35,935 bases of DNA from CAZFLD01 sp964519835 (GCA_964519835.1 CAZFLD010000044.1:1-35935); one strand, 5' to 3'; shown: positions 14,517-22,952, numbered from the stretch's first letter. The notes: generated by a model from the letters alone, not told the origin. A program made the numbers and translations.

Positions 14517-14962
14517 TACGCTGCGCGACCACCGACGAGACTCTTGCCTACGGTAGGCACCTCGGGTCAATGATCGAGGCTCCGGCTCTATTGTTGGCCA
14601 GGGGCGGACTCGGCGTTGGAAAAACGGTCCTGGCGCGGGGAATCGCCGACGGCCTCGGCGTGTTGGACCCGGTGACCAGCCCTAGCTTTACGCTTGTCAA
14701 AGAGTATGTGGGCGCCGGGAGCCGCTTTGTCCATATTGATCTCTACCGGGTAGTCGACCCGCTGGAGCTTGTCCACCTTGGCCTCGAAGACTACATCGAA
14801 GCCGACGTTGTTTGTTACGTTGAGTGGCCTGAGATACTTGAGGCTACGGAGTCCCGGCTTGCCGATGCGGTACCTACTCTACAGGTTTCGGTCTACAACG
14901 TGTTTATGAGCATAGAACCGGATCAATCTCGAAACATCGTTCTAGAGGGCACAAGGGTTTGA
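14465..14962 (+). CDS. tsaE: tRNA t6A biosynthesis ATPase TsaE
   Basis: TsaE is the small P-loop ATPase that works with TsaB and TsaD to make N6-threonylcarbamoyl-adenosine at position 37 of ANN-decoding tRNAs. The Walker A motif GGLGVGKT (residues 47-54 of the longer form), VTSPSFTLVKEY, VHIDLYRV and YVEWPE are all present. The coordinates use GTG 14465, which has no Shine-Dalgarno and overlaps the previous gene by 52 bases. The family N-terminus fits better with a start at ATA 14513, six bases after AAGGGGAG and overlapping the preceding TAG as ATAG. The tsaB gene follows with a four-base overlap. Confidence 0.93.
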   Translation: MHPSWARAIGTKRGASIVRCATTDETLAYGRHLGSMIEAPALLLARGGLGVGKTVLARGIADGLGVLDPVTSPSFTLVKEYVGAGSRFVHIDLYRVVDPLELVHLGLEDYIEADVVCYVEWPEILEATESRLADAVPTLQVSVYNVFMSIEPDQSRNIVLEGTRV

Positions 14963-15654
14963 ACTGCATAGCAATCGATGCGTCGACGCAAAACCTTGGG
15001 CTCTGTGTGGCGGAGCTTTCAAGCAACGGCGTTGTAGAGCGGCATGCCGAGCAGAACATGGCGACGGGCGGCTACAGCTCGCGAAAGATCCCTCTACTGC
15101 TCCAAAACCTCTTGAGTGAGGTGGGCTTTAAGACCGCGGAAGCCGACTTTATCGCCGTCACAAAAGGCCCGGGCTCGTTTACCGGGCTCCGGGTTGGTCT
15201 GGCGGTTGCCAAGGGGCTTTCGCTGGGCCTCAACGTTCCGGTTGTTTCCGTAGGGACGGGCGCCTTGTTAACGTTCTCCTTTGCCGATACTCCTCTCCCC
15301 GTTCTAGGGTTGTTGGATATCCGTATGGGCCGGTACTTTGGGGCCTTGTCATACAACAGCAAATACCACGAGATAACCGACGTCGAATCCGGCGACCTTC
15401 TAGAATTCTTGTCGACGCGCCTCGGGAGGTCAAAGCGCCCGGTGTTCCTTACCGGTCCGGATGCGGCGGCCCTGAGGCCCTCTATTGCAGCGAGCTTTGC
15501 TACGGTCTTGGACCCGCTTTATGGCCGGGGCCGAGGATTACCCCTTGTATTGCTCGGCTACGAGAGGTTCTCAAAGGGGCTGTTCGAGGAAGCAGGTGCG
15601 TCACCGATATATGGGCGGGATCCCGCAATCGGGACGACCAGGCCACGCCGGTAA
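14959..15654 (+). CDS. tsaB: tRNA t6A biosynthesis protein TsaB
   Basis: TsaB is the scaffold partner of the TsaD enzyme in t6A synthesis; it has the ASKHA fold but is not itself the transferase. The 231-residue product shows CIAIDASTQNLGLCV at the N-terminus and the family signature KGPGSFTGLRVGLAVAKGL (about residues 69-87). The start is TTG 14959, overlapping the tsaE stop (TTGA). tsaE and tsaB adjacency is widespread. It ends 23 bases before the convergent csrA with no clear terminator between them. Confidence 0.94.
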   Translation: MNCIAIDASTQNLGLCVAELSSNGVVERHAEQNMATGGYSSRKIPLLLQNLLSEVGFKTAEADFIAVTKGPGSFTGLRVGLAVAKGLSLGLNVPVVSVGTGALLTFSFADTPLPVLGLLDIRMGRYFGALSYNSKYHEITDVESGDLLEFLSTRLGRSKRPVFLTGPDAAALRPSIAASFATVLDPLYGRGRGLPLVLLGYERFSKGLFEEAGASPIYGRDPAIGTTRPRR

Positions 15655-15677
15655 GACACTCCGTAGATTGGCCCGTG

Positions 15678-16019
15678 TTAAGTCCCGCCGGCGTCCGGAT
15701 TCGTTTTGGGGTCGTTTGTATCGTTTCCGCTGTGCGGCGCCCGGCCCATCTGCCCGTCTCGGTCCGATTGTTCCGGATATCCGGTCCTGTTTATCGGCTC
15801 CCGCTTGAAAAGCGATTGAATTTCCGGGATTGCATCGGCTCCGGCGGCCTCCCGGTTTTCCGCAAGGATCTCGTCGTAAACCTCTTTGCGAAATACCTTT
15901 ACCGACTTCGGGGCGTCGATTCCGAGTTTGACCTGATCGCCTTTGATTTCTACGACCGAGATCTTGATGGTATCGTCAATAACAATTGCTTCATCGGTCC
16001 TTCGAGCAAGAACAAGCAT
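15678..16019 (-). CDS. csrA: carbon storage regulator CsrA with extended tail
   Basis: CsrA is a small dimeric RNA-binding protein that binds GGA in leaders and usually blocks translation. The core (residues 1-60: MLVLARRTDEAIVIDD, IKGDQVKLGIDAPKSVKVFRKEV) is complete, including the first-strand Leu-4 to Arg-7 region and the late VKVFRKEV strand that contact RNA. The protein is 113 residues, against about 60-75 usually; the extra ~45 residues are hydrophilic and probably disordered. The ATG at 16019 overlaps the fliW stop by one base (TAATG), which fixes the start. It ends the flgN-flgK-flgL-fliW-csrA operon, so CsrA and its antagonist are made with the hook-filament junction proteins. Confidence 0.96.
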   Translation of the reverse strand: MLVLARRTDEAIVIDDTIKISVVEIKGDQVKLGIDAPKSVKVFRKEVYDEILAENREAAGADAIPEIQSLFKREPINRTGYPEQSDRDGQMGRAPHSGNDTNDPKTNPDAGGT

Positions 16020-16459
16020 TACGTGCTCGCACCCAGCTCTTCGAGGATGCCGTGCTTTGTCTTCCATCGCGGTTCAAGCGAAATACATTGCTTGGCGAGC
16101 CGCTCGCTGCGATTGACCACGATCGGGCCTTGAAGGTTTGCCGTCATCGCTCGAACATTTCCTCGCGGAATCGTAACGATAGCAAATGCCAGCACGTCTT
16201 CTTCGAGCGGACTCCCAATCTCCTCCAAATCTGCCGCGGAAACATCCAATACGTAATCGGACCTGATCACGTAGGGATTTACCAGCACAAAGGCCGTCTT
16301 GACGTCGTCAAAGCTCTGCAGCCAGTAAAAGGGCGGCTCTTGTGCGTCGATTAGTGCGTAGAGCCGCAGCCTTTCGAAGCCAAAGACGCCCTGGGTAAAC
16401 CGCAGAATCTGTTTCTCATCGATTTCGATTGTGCCGTACGCCTTTGTTTCTATCCTCAT
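16019..16459 (-). CDS. fliW: flagellar assembly factor FliW
   Basis: FliW binds either flagellin or CsrA. When flagellin has been exported, free FliW binds CsrA and lifts repression of flagellin translation, as worked out in Bacillus. The 146-residue product has the family pattern: YGTIEIDEKQILRFTQGVFGFE near the N-terminus, quoted in part, then YALID, PPFYWLQSFDD, AFVLVNPY and later RAMTANLQGPIVVN. It lies between flgL (10-base gap) and csrA (one-base overlap), the classic arrangement. Its targets, two flagellin messages with CsrA-type leaders, are about 7-8 kb away in this window. Confidence 0.97.
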   Translation of the reverse strand: MRIETKAYGTIEIDEKQILRFTQGVFGFERLRLYALIDAQEPPFYWLQSFDDVKTAFVLVNPYVIRSDYVLDVSAADLEEIGSPLEEDVLAFAIVTIPRGNVRAMTANLQGPIVVNRSERLAKQCISLEPRWKTKHGILEELGAST

Positions 16460-16469
16460 AGGTCCACGA

Positions 16470-17723
16470 TTACCGCAAGAAGTTGAGGAGCGTCGGCTGA
16501 ATAACCCTCGCGGTCACGCCTAGGGTAGCATTGTGGGCGTACTCCAGCATACGTAATTCAGTGACCGCGCGAGGTAGGTTCGGGTCCGTCTCCGCAGAGC
16601 GGCGCCCAGACATCTCCAGTAGCTCGTTGTCCGTTCGACGTCCCGCCAAATCCAACCGGTGGTTGATCGCACCAATTCTCCCAACCTCGGAGAGGACGTT
16701 ACCAAGCGCACTATCGATTCCCTGAAGGGCCTGCCCACCCACGTCGAGCACATCGCCCCTGTACAGAGCATCCCGCATGCGAATCATCACGTCAAACATC
16801 GAGCCACCAAAGACTGTCGCGTCGTTCGGGACATTGTCCGGTGGTTCGCCGCCGGCCGGAGCTATCAATCCGAGGTCGCGGAACACCGTGGTCCCGGACG
16901 CCTCTTCGAGCCATATCTGTCGCGGTGAGCTGGTTTCCAGGGCAATCGAATTCTTAACCGGGTCGAGCCGGGCCCGTACCCCGGCGCCCGCTTCGTTGAT
17001 ACGTGAGATAATGGCAGGGGTTGTATCACCCCGCCGGACCTCCACCTCTACTCCGTTGACGTATAGCATACCGTCTGAATCCACCTGGTAAGCCCGGGCG
17101 TCGGTGTCGGAGATAATGGTTTGGTTTTCCGCCCAGAACGCGGCATTCCCGGGCAGGTTCAACGGCACATACGCGCCGTCGGCAATTTCAGTCTGCCTTT
17201 GCCCGATGTCCCCAATGTACGATACCTGGGCGGCCAAGAGCTCCCCTGAACCGGGGACACGGCCCTGTAGGACGCGGAAGGGTTCCGTACGTACTTTGTT
17301 TCCGGAAAAGACCATGGTTCCGTCTCCGTTTCTCCCATTGGCGACCTGAATCAGCTGTTCGAGGAGTTGGTTTACTTCGCCCGCCATGTACCGGCGGTCC
17401 TCCGTGCTAAAGGTTCCGTTGGCTCCCTGCACGCCGAGCTCTCGGACGCGCTGAAGAATGTCGACCGCCTGCATGAGGTAGCCTTCCGTTATCTGGTTGT
17501 TACTCTGGGCAAAACCAATATTGTCGGAGAAGCGTTCGAGGCGATTCGAGTAACTGACATATCGCGTGGCGTGAGCCGCACCGATGGGATCGTCCCGCGG
17601 GTTGACTATTCGGGATTGTCCGGCCACCTGGTTGGTCAATCGATTCATGTCGACTTCGCGATTACGCTGGTGGAACTGCATGTTTGTGTTGGTCAGGTTT
17701 GTGGTTACTCTCTGCAAAGACAC
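16470..17723 (-). CDS. flgL: flagellar hook-filament junction protein FlgL
   Basis: FlgL (HAP3) joins the FlgK ring to the filament. The 417-residue protein has flagellin-like end domains: the N-terminus (MSLQRVTTNLTNTNM, then RIVNPRDDPIGAA) and a helical C-terminus (GAINHRLDLAGRR, ELRMLEYAHNATLGVTARV) with a central variable domain. Export is by the flagellar type III system; no signal peptide is seen. The start is GTG 17723 with GAGG upstream, 13 bases after the flgK stop. It is co-transcribed with flgN, flgK, fliW and csrA. Confidence 0.96.
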   Translation of the reverse strand: MSLQRVTTNLTNTNMQFHQRNREVDMNRLTNQVAGQSRIVNPRDDPIGAAHATRYVSYSNRLERFSDNIGFAQSNNQITEGYLMQAVDILQRVRELGVQGANGTFSTEDRRYMAGEVNQLLEQLIQVANGRNGDGTMVFSGNKVRTEPFRVLQGRVPGSGELLAAQVSYIGDIGQRQTEIADGAYVPLNLPGNAAFWAENQTIISDTDARAYQVDSDGMLYVNGVEVEVRRGDTTPAIISRINEAGAGVRARLDPVKNSIALETSSPRQIWLEEASGTTVFRDLGLIAPAGGEPPDNVPNDATVFGGSMFDVMIRMRDALYRGDVLDVGGQALQGIDSALGNVLSEVGRIGAINHRLDLAGRRTDNELLEMSGRRSAETDPNLPRAVTELRMLEYAHNATLGVTARVIQPTLLNFLR

Positions 17724-17736
17724 GCTTTACCTCACT

Positions 17737-19617
17737 CTAAAGCCCGAGCCGGTTAATAACCGTCTCCAGCATTTCGTCAATAACGCTGACAAAGCGGGCG
17801 GCCGCGTTGTATCCGTGCTGAAATTTCACCATTTCGGACAGCTCCTCGTCGATGTTGACGCCGCTGAGCGACTGTCGGAGGTCCTTTAGGTCTTTTAGGA
17901 TCATCTCGTGGGTGTCAAACGCCAGCTGGGCCTCTTGGCCGCGCAACCCGATGTCCGCAATCGAGTCGGCAAAGTAGTCGTCGAAGGTTGCGATGCGGCC
18001 GACCATGACCGGTTGGTTTCGAAGCGAGGCGATCTCGAGGGCCGCCTGACCATCGCCCGGCTCTCCCTCCTCGCCCTCTACGGTGGAAAACGAGGCCGCA
18101 ATCGAGGCCGGCTCCCGCGCTATTCCGGGATTAACCTCGATCCAACCAGATGGGTGTGAAAGCGGCGCCACCGCGTAGCTATCACCGCCGCCGCGAAGCC
18201 CAAGCACAGCGTCCGACTCCGTCCAAGTAAACGCACCCGAAGGGCCTGACTGGGAGAGGATACCCGTATAGTCTGTAAGGAACCTTCCGTTGTCCGAAAC
18301 GTAGCGAATCACAAAGTCGGGGTTTTCCTCCATTTCGGAGGGCGCCGCCTTTAGCTCCAACTCACCGTTCCTGTTCAAACGTGCAACAACCTCGGCACCG
18401 GAGTTGTTGATCCGCCCAACAACGTCACCCACGGTATCCGTGGGGAAGTACCGTACAACAACGTTACCCCTTGCGGAGTTCAGAGTCATCTCGCCCTGGA
18501 GGCCAATCTGCTCGGTTGCCTCGAGACGGTTAACGCCTCCGATCCGAAAGATTCTTGTCTGGTCGAAAACACCATTGCCGTCGGAATCGTAGTTGCCCCG
18601 TGTGTTCGCCACGTAGGGATGGGTGACAAAAAAATCCTGTCCGGTCCGGCGGTTGATCCCAAAGCCCTCTTTGTGAATCTCGTTGACGAGGTCCATGAAA
18701 TTTACGGCCATGTTATCGAGATTTTGAACTTCGCGACGAAGATCGCCGTCGCGCAACTCGACAAACGCCAAAAGCCTTCCGTCCCGAAACAACGCCTCCT
18801 CTCCGGAGTCGGCCCACCGCACGTCGGAAAGGCCTTCGTTCAGAGCATTGGCCTCGATGCTAAAGCGTCTCGCAATTCCTCCCTGAACTACAATGCGTCC
18901 GGCCGTGTGGATGTGAAACTCGTTTGGATCTCTGTCGTCGATTGTAACGTCGATGTACTCACCCAACCGCCCGACAAGCAGGTCTCGGCGGTCGAGAAGA
19001 TCATTGGGACTGTCGCCGGCCGCCTGCACGCGCTCTATTTCGGTGTTGAGATCCGCAATCTCACGGGTCAGCTCGTTGATCTGAACCACGGCGCCGCGAA
19101 TCTCGTCGTCGAGCATGGCTCGAATGTCGTCGAGTCCTTGATAGCGGAGTTGAACGCCCTCGATAAGAGCTTCGCCGCGCTGCAGAACCGCCTGCCGAGA
19201 CGCCATCTGCTCGGGGTGTATCGAAAGCTCTTGCCACGAGTCCCAAAACCGGTCCATGAGGTTACGCACGGAGAGGTCGCTCGGCTCGTTGTAAACCTGC
19301 TCAACCATCAGCAGGTATTTATCCCGCTCGGCCCAATAGGCTTCAGTACCGGCACCACCGACAATCCGTCGCTCGAGCAGCCGGTCTCTGACGCGGGACA
19401 CGCGGGCAACATCAACTCCCTGGCCGATTTGTCCGGGCCTGTCGGCGCGAGCTGCGCCGGGCCGGTCCAGGGAAGGCGATGCGCTTAGCTCCACTCTCTG
19501 CCGGCTATACCCCTCACGCGAGGCATTGGTCAAATTGTGACCGGTTGTATGGAGGGCGACTTGGTGGGCAAGAAGACCACGCTTGCCGAGTTCGATGCCG
19601 GAAAAGGCGGATTGCAT
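17737..19617 (-). CDS. flgK: flagellar hook-associated protein FlgK
   Basis: FlgK (HAP1) forms the first junction layer between hook and filament. The 626-residue product begins with the typical rod/hook-type helix (IELGKRGLLAHQVALHTTGHN, then LTNASREGYSRQRVEL; quoted in part) and ends with the conserved helical domain that includes GVNIDEELSEMVKFQHGYNAAARF (quoted in part) and VIDEMLETVINRLGL. Between them lies a large variable region. ATG 19617 is preceded by AAGGGG and follows the flgN stop by 10 bases. FlgN, encoded just upstream, is its expected export chaperone. Confidence 0.97.
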   Translation of the reverse strand: MQSAFSGIELGKRGLLAHQVALHTTGHNLTNASREGYSRQRVELSASPSLDRPGAARADRPGQIGQGVDVARVSRVRDRLLERRIVGGAGTEAYWAERDKYLLMVEQVYNEPSDLSVRNLMDRFWDSWQELSIHPEQMASRQAVLQRGEALIEGVQLRYQGLDDIRAMLDDEIRGAVVQINELTREIADLNTEIERVQAAGDSPNDLLDRRDLLVGRLGEYIDVTIDDRDPNEFHIHTAGRIVVQGGIARRFSIEANALNEGLSDVRWADSGEEALFRDGRLLAFVELRDGDLRREVQNLDNMAVNFMDLVNEIHKEGFGINRRTGQDFFVTHPYVANTRGNYDSDGNGVFDQTRIFRIGGVNRLEATEQIGLQGEMTLNSARGNVVVRYFPTDTVGDVVGRINNSGAEVVARLNRNGELELKAAPSEMEENPDFVIRYVSDNGRFLTDYTGILSQSGPSGAFTWTESDAVLGLRGGGDSYAVAPLSHPSGWIEVNPGIAREPASIAASFSTVEGEEGEPGDGQAALEIASLRNQPVMVGRIATFDDYFADSIADIGLRGQEAQLAFDTHEMILKDLKDLRQSLSGVNIDEELSEMVKFQHGYNAAARFVSVIDEMLETVINRLGL

Positions 19618-19627
19618 AGAAAACCCC

Positions 19628-20131
19628 TTAGGATACCCTGTCGACCACCAGGGCGGTGTGCCCCTGCTTGTCGACGGAGCCGGTTCCCGAGTAGATTTTT
19701 CCTCGGCGCTCCGGGAAGAGTTCTTCGATGACGCCGTTTAGCGTCCGCATCGTGGACGTTACGTACGCGTCGATACCGTCTGTGATACTGCGGACCGCCA
19801 GGACGGCTACTTTTAGCTCACGATACAGGGAGCTGAGTCTTGACCGCGTCGGTGGCGGCACCGCGGCAAGAAGGCCGAAAAAAGCATTATTGCCCGCTGC
19901 TCCGATTCTGCGACAGCAGTCTTCAAACACATCGTGCCTCCTGGACTCTGTTGCTACTATCTCTTCGGACACCAGCTCCATACCACGAATCGTTTCGTCT
20001 ACGGAGGCCCAATCTCGGCCTATTACGGCCTTTTGAAGGCGCCGTTCCGCTGCGGCCATGCCCTGAAGCAGGACGATCTCTCGTTCAATGAGCGTGATTA
20101 GGTTGTCCACGCCTACGGTTTCCGCGTTCAT
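19628..20131 (-). CDS. flgN: flagellar export chaperone FlgN
   Basis: A 167-residue, mostly alpha-helical protein in the position and with the size of FlgN, which binds the C-termini of FlgK and FlgL before export. The sequence has long amphipathic helices (DNLITLIEREIVLLQGMAAAE near the start, quoted in part) and a final stretch with GVIEELF and YSGTGSVDKQG, the latter a common pattern at FlgN ends. The ATG at 20131 follows GGAGGA; a longer frame from 20182 adds Cys- and Pro-rich residues without family support. It opens the operon behind a sigma-28 promoter. Identification is by context plus helical pattern. Confidence 0.85.
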   Translation of the reverse strand: MNAETVGVDNLITLIEREIVLLQGMAAAERRLQKAVIGRDWASVDETIRGMELVSEEIVATESRRHDVFEDCCRRIGAAGNNAFFGLLAAVPPPTRSRLSSLYRELKVAVLAVRSITDGIDAYVTSTMRTLNGVIEELFPERRGKIYSGTGSVDKQGHTALVVDRVS

Positions 20132-20134
20132 CTC

Positions 20135-20147
20135 GTTCCTCCAGAAC
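20135..20147 (-). promoter_or_regulatory. flgN Shine-Dalgarno in a GGA hairpin loop
   Basis: On the minus strand GTTC-TGGAG-GAAC forms a 4-bp stem whose loop holds GGA and most of the ribosome-binding site of flgN. It is a possible CsrA site through which CsrA could control its own operon. The stem is short. Confidence 0.4.
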
Positions 20148-20203
20148 CTTGGGCAGAATGCCGGGCGAAACCCCGGGCACATTTTCGAGTCATACGCTTA
20201 AGA

Positions 20204-20231
20204 GAATCGGCGGAATTCCTTCCGTTGTTTA
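20204..20231 (-). promoter_or_regulatory. sigma-28 promoter of the flgN-flgK-flgL-fliW-csrA operon
   Basis: Read on the minus strand, TAAACAAC (20231-20224) is followed after 12 bases by GCCGATTC (20211-20204). TAAA and GCCGAT are exact for the flagellar sigma factor FliA; spacing from TAAA to GCCG is 16 bases. The predicted leader is about 66 bases and holds a CCGGG/CCCGG hairpin. Confidence 0.65.
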
Positions 20232-20265
20232 GAATAGTCTCTCCAACAAGCGTCGCGAGCGGTGG

Positions 20266-20294
20266 TTTACCGACCCCTCTCCCACCGATACTAT
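20266..20294 (+). promoter_or_regulatory. promoter adjoining the GH3 start codon
   Basis: TTTACC (20266-20271, 4/6) is followed after 17 bases by TACTAT (20289-20294, 4/6), and GTG 20301 starts six bases later. There is no Shine-Dalgarno, so a leaderless message beginning at or next to this GTG is predicted. Confidence 0.4.
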
Positions 20295-20300
20295 CGCCAT

Positions 20301-22046
20301 GTGAGAGCTTTTTTGTCGTTTATTGTGTTTTGCGCTCCGATCATGCTCATTCCCGCTGTGCCGGTAGTCGCGCAGGTAGAGGCGCCGCAAAAAGCGGATG
20401 TGCCTGCATTCGAGGGCACCTTCTGGGAGCTCGGGGGCTCGCCCGACGCCGCCGAGCGGCTTTTCGAGCAGATGAGCGTAGGGGAACGGGTCGCGCAGCT
20501 GTTTTTGGTCGGGTGGCAAGGTGAGCTCCCAACACAAGAAGCAATGGACTGGATGAGGACACGCAACCTCGGAGGCATTAAGGTCTTTGGCTGGAACGGC
20601 CGGAGTATTGCCAACCTCACGCGGTCCGTGGCGGAGTTTCAGGAGGCGGCATTAAAGACGCCGCACGGAATTCCTCTCTTTACCGCCACCGATCAGGAGG
20701 GCGGTTGGGTGCGTCACATACGCGACACTACCTCCGAAACTCCTGGAAACATGGCTATAGGGGCGTCCGGCCTGCCCTACGACTCCTATACGTCGGCCTA
20801 CTACATCGGTAGGGAACTGAGGGCTCTCGGAATCAACATGAACTTCGCTCCCACGGTGGACGTGTACACCAATCCCGACGCTACGGTGATAGGACCAAGG
20901 GCCTTCTCGGACGATCCCGCGCTCACCGGACTTCTGGGTCTGGCCTACTTCAGGGGCATGGAGGACAACAGTATTATTGCTACCGCCAAGCACTTTCCCG
21001 GCCACGGCAACGCTGACGGCGACTCTCACGGCATGCTTCCCGTGATCAAAGACGACCTAGACACCTTGTGGCACCGGGAGCTTCTCCCCTACCGCCTGCT
21101 TATTCCGGAAGGGCTGCCGGCCATTCTTAGCGGCCACTTGGCATTTCCAACCATCACGGGAAGCGACAGACCCGCGTCGATGTCTAGTTTTTTTAAGACC
21201 TCTCTTTTGCGCGAAGAACTTGGATTCGACGGCATTGTTGTGACGGACGATTTGTACATGGGCGGAGCACTTGCCTTCGGCGCATCCGATGGATTGAGCT
21301 TCCCCGAGATTTGCGTGGAGGCCATACGGGCAGGCACGGACCTGATTATGCTCTCGGAGACGCCCGCGGTGAACGGAACGATATTCCGCTCGGTAATCGA
21401 TGCGTACGAGTCCGATCCGGAGTTTCGGACCATAGTAGATGCTGCCGTGATTCGGATACTCAATGTGAAGTATCGCTACTTGTACGACGAGGACAGAGTG
21501 CCCTTTTCACCTCGCCTCGAAGATGTTGCTGACTTGGTTCCGGATCCGGAAGGAGCGGAGTATTTCCGCGAACAAGCCGCCCGAAGCGTCACGCCGATTG
21601 TGACCGCCGGCGAGCCGTACACGCCCGCTGACGGCGAGAGCATACTGTTGGCAAGCCGTTATCGAGCCTTTTTTAGCGCTGCTTGGGAGCGGTACCCGGA
21701 TGCTGCGGCCTTTACCTTTGACGGTGATTCGTTCTACTTCTCGTCGGAAAGTGACCAAGAGCGTTTGCGGAGTGTTGTGGAGCGCTACGACACACTTATC
21801 TACTGTCTTTCGGACGTGAATACCGCCGAAGTGCTCGCTTCGATCGGCGATCCATCAACCCGAATAATCGTTGTCTCCACCCTCACACCGGCTTACTTGG
21901 CGGACTTGCCCGCGGTAGATATCGCCGTTGCCGTCTACGGAAGAACTGTCGACAGTTTCCGAGCGGGATTGTCGGCCGTGGCCGGGGAGTACGAGCCGGT
22001 CGGAAGGTTGCCGTTTGTGCTTGTGGGTTCGGATGACGACTCGTAG
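20301..22046 (+). CDS. secreted GH3 beta-N-acetylglucosaminidase (NagZ-like)
   Basis: A family-3 glycoside hydrolase, 581 residues from GTG 20301. A signal peptide (MRAFLSFIVFCAPIMLIPAV, then PVVAQ) indicates periplasmic or external location. The NagZ motif KHFPGHGNADGDSH is at about 230-243, with the Asp-Ser-His acid/base dyad special to GH3 N-acetylglucosaminidases, and the nucleophile Asp lies in VTDDLYMGG at about 316. It probably removes GlcNAc from cell-wall muropeptides or chitin-type sugars. A ~200-residue C-terminal domain, as in Gram-positive NagZ, follows. A longer frame from GTG 20262 is possible but would place the predicted promoter inside it. The next gene overlaps its end. Confidence 0.9.
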   Translation: MRAFLSFIVFCAPIMLIPAVPVVAQVEAPQKADVPAFEGTFWELGGSPDAAERLFEQMSVGERVAQLFLVGWQGELPTQEAMDWMRTRNLGGIKVFGWNGRSIANLTRSVAEFQEAALKTPHGIPLFTATDQEGGWVRHIRDTTSETPGNMAIGASGLPYDSYTSAYYIGRELRALGINMNFAPTVDVYTNPDATVIGPRAFSDDPALTGLLGLAYFRGMEDNSIIATAKHFPGHGNADGDSHGMLPVIKDDLDTLWHRELLPYRLLIPEGLPAILSGHLAFPTITGSDRPASMSSFFKTSLLREELGFDGIVVTDDLYMGGALAFGASDGLSFPEICVEAIRAGTDLIMLSETPAVNGTIFRSVIDAYESDPEFRTIVDAAVIRILNVKYRYLYDEDRVPFSPRLEDVADLVPDPEGAEYFREQAARSVTPIVTAGEPYTPADGESILLASRYRAFFSAAWERYPDAAAFTFDGDSFYFSSESDQERLRSVVERYDTLIYCLSDVNTAEVLASIGDPSTRIIVVSTLTPAYLADLPAVDIAVAVYGRTVDSFRAGLSAVAGEYEPVGRLPFVLVGSDDDS

Positions 22047-22944
22047 CTACGCATGGTCTATGGTTCGCGAGCCGGACCTGGACCGCGTAATGGACTTTCT
22101 TCTCCCCGTGGAGGAGCGCTGTGTATCGCTCACTTCACGCCTAAAGCGGTCGGGTGCTGCGCACCTCCCACACAAGCGCAATGCCCGCCTATACGCACAC
22201 GCGTCGGACGATACTATAGACGGCGTCGTGTTTCACTCAAACTTGGGCTTTGTGTATCCGGTCCTCTCACACCGCCTCACTGAGCGAGATGCGCGGGAAC
22301 TCTTTGAGGCCGCATTTTCGGGCTTGCGGCGGGGTATTGGACGGGTCTACTCCGTTATGGGGAGCCGTCGTGAAGTCGAGTTTGTTGAAACTGCCCTGGG
22401 TCGGGCGCCGGGCACTCGAATAGACTATCATCTGATGGCTCCCGAGGGTTACGCGGACTCAAACACAACTCGGCGGCCGCCGCCGGCGAGGTTTCGCCTG
22501 GGCACCGCACGGAAGGAGTTTTGTGTTCGACGTGCAACAGAACAGGACCTCGACGCGCTCTACCCGCTCCAGGAGGGCTACGAGAAAGAAGAGGTGATCC
22601 TCGACCCCGGCAGCTTCGACCCCTATGGATGCAGACATCACCTGAGGCGATCTCTTATCAAACAAGTGGTCTACCTCGTCGAGCATCGAGGCAAACCAAT
22701 TGCCAAGGCGGCAACAAACGCCCTCGGCTTTTCATGCGCACAAATCGGAGGCGTTTACACGACACCGCGGTTTCGGGCGCGAGGTATCGCGGGCCTTGTG
22801 ATGGAGGGATTGCTCGATGACCTGTCACAAAAGGGCCTTACTCCGTGTCTATTTGTGAAACAGAACAACCCGGCGGCAATTAGGCTCTATGAACGGCTCT
22901 GTTTTAGCGTTCTGAGCGACTTTTGTATATCATACTACCGGTAG
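22033..22944 (+). CDS. GNAT-family N-acetyltransferase
   Basis: A 303-residue protein. The C-terminal ~140 residues form a GNAT domain: a start at about 165 (FCVRRATEQDLDALYPLQEGYE, quoted in part), the acetyl-CoA loop RFRARGIAGLVM at about 251-262, and the last strands CLFVKQNNPAAIRLYERLCF. The N-terminal ~160 residues are an additional domain I do not recognise. The ATG at 22033 overlaps the GH3 gene by 14 bases; ATG 22060 is an alternative. The substrate is unknown. Position between a cell-wall glycosidase and glycogen synthase does not settle it. Confidence 0.85.
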   Translation: MTTRSYAWSMVREPDLDRVMDFLLPVEERCVSLTSRLKRSGAAHLPHKRNARLYAHASDDTIDGVVFHSNLGFVYPVLSHRLTERDARELFEAAFSGLRRGIGRVYSVMGSRREVEFVETALGRAPGTRIDYHLMAPEGYADSNTTRRPPPARFRLGTARKEFCVRRATEQDLDALYPLQEGYEKEEVILDPGSFDPYGCRHHLRRSLIKQVVYLVEHRGKPIAKAATNALGFSCAQIGGVYTTPRFRARGIAGLVMEGLLDDLSQKGLTPCLFVKQNNPAAIRLYERLCFSVLSDFCISYYR

Positions 22945-22952
22945 GTCAAAAA

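Noticed and set aside
18619..19488. Open frame of 289 codons on the plus strand opposite flgK
   Set aside because: It lies wholly antisense to a complete flgK, has no recognisable motif or ribosome-binding site, and such frames are common opposite GC-biased genes.
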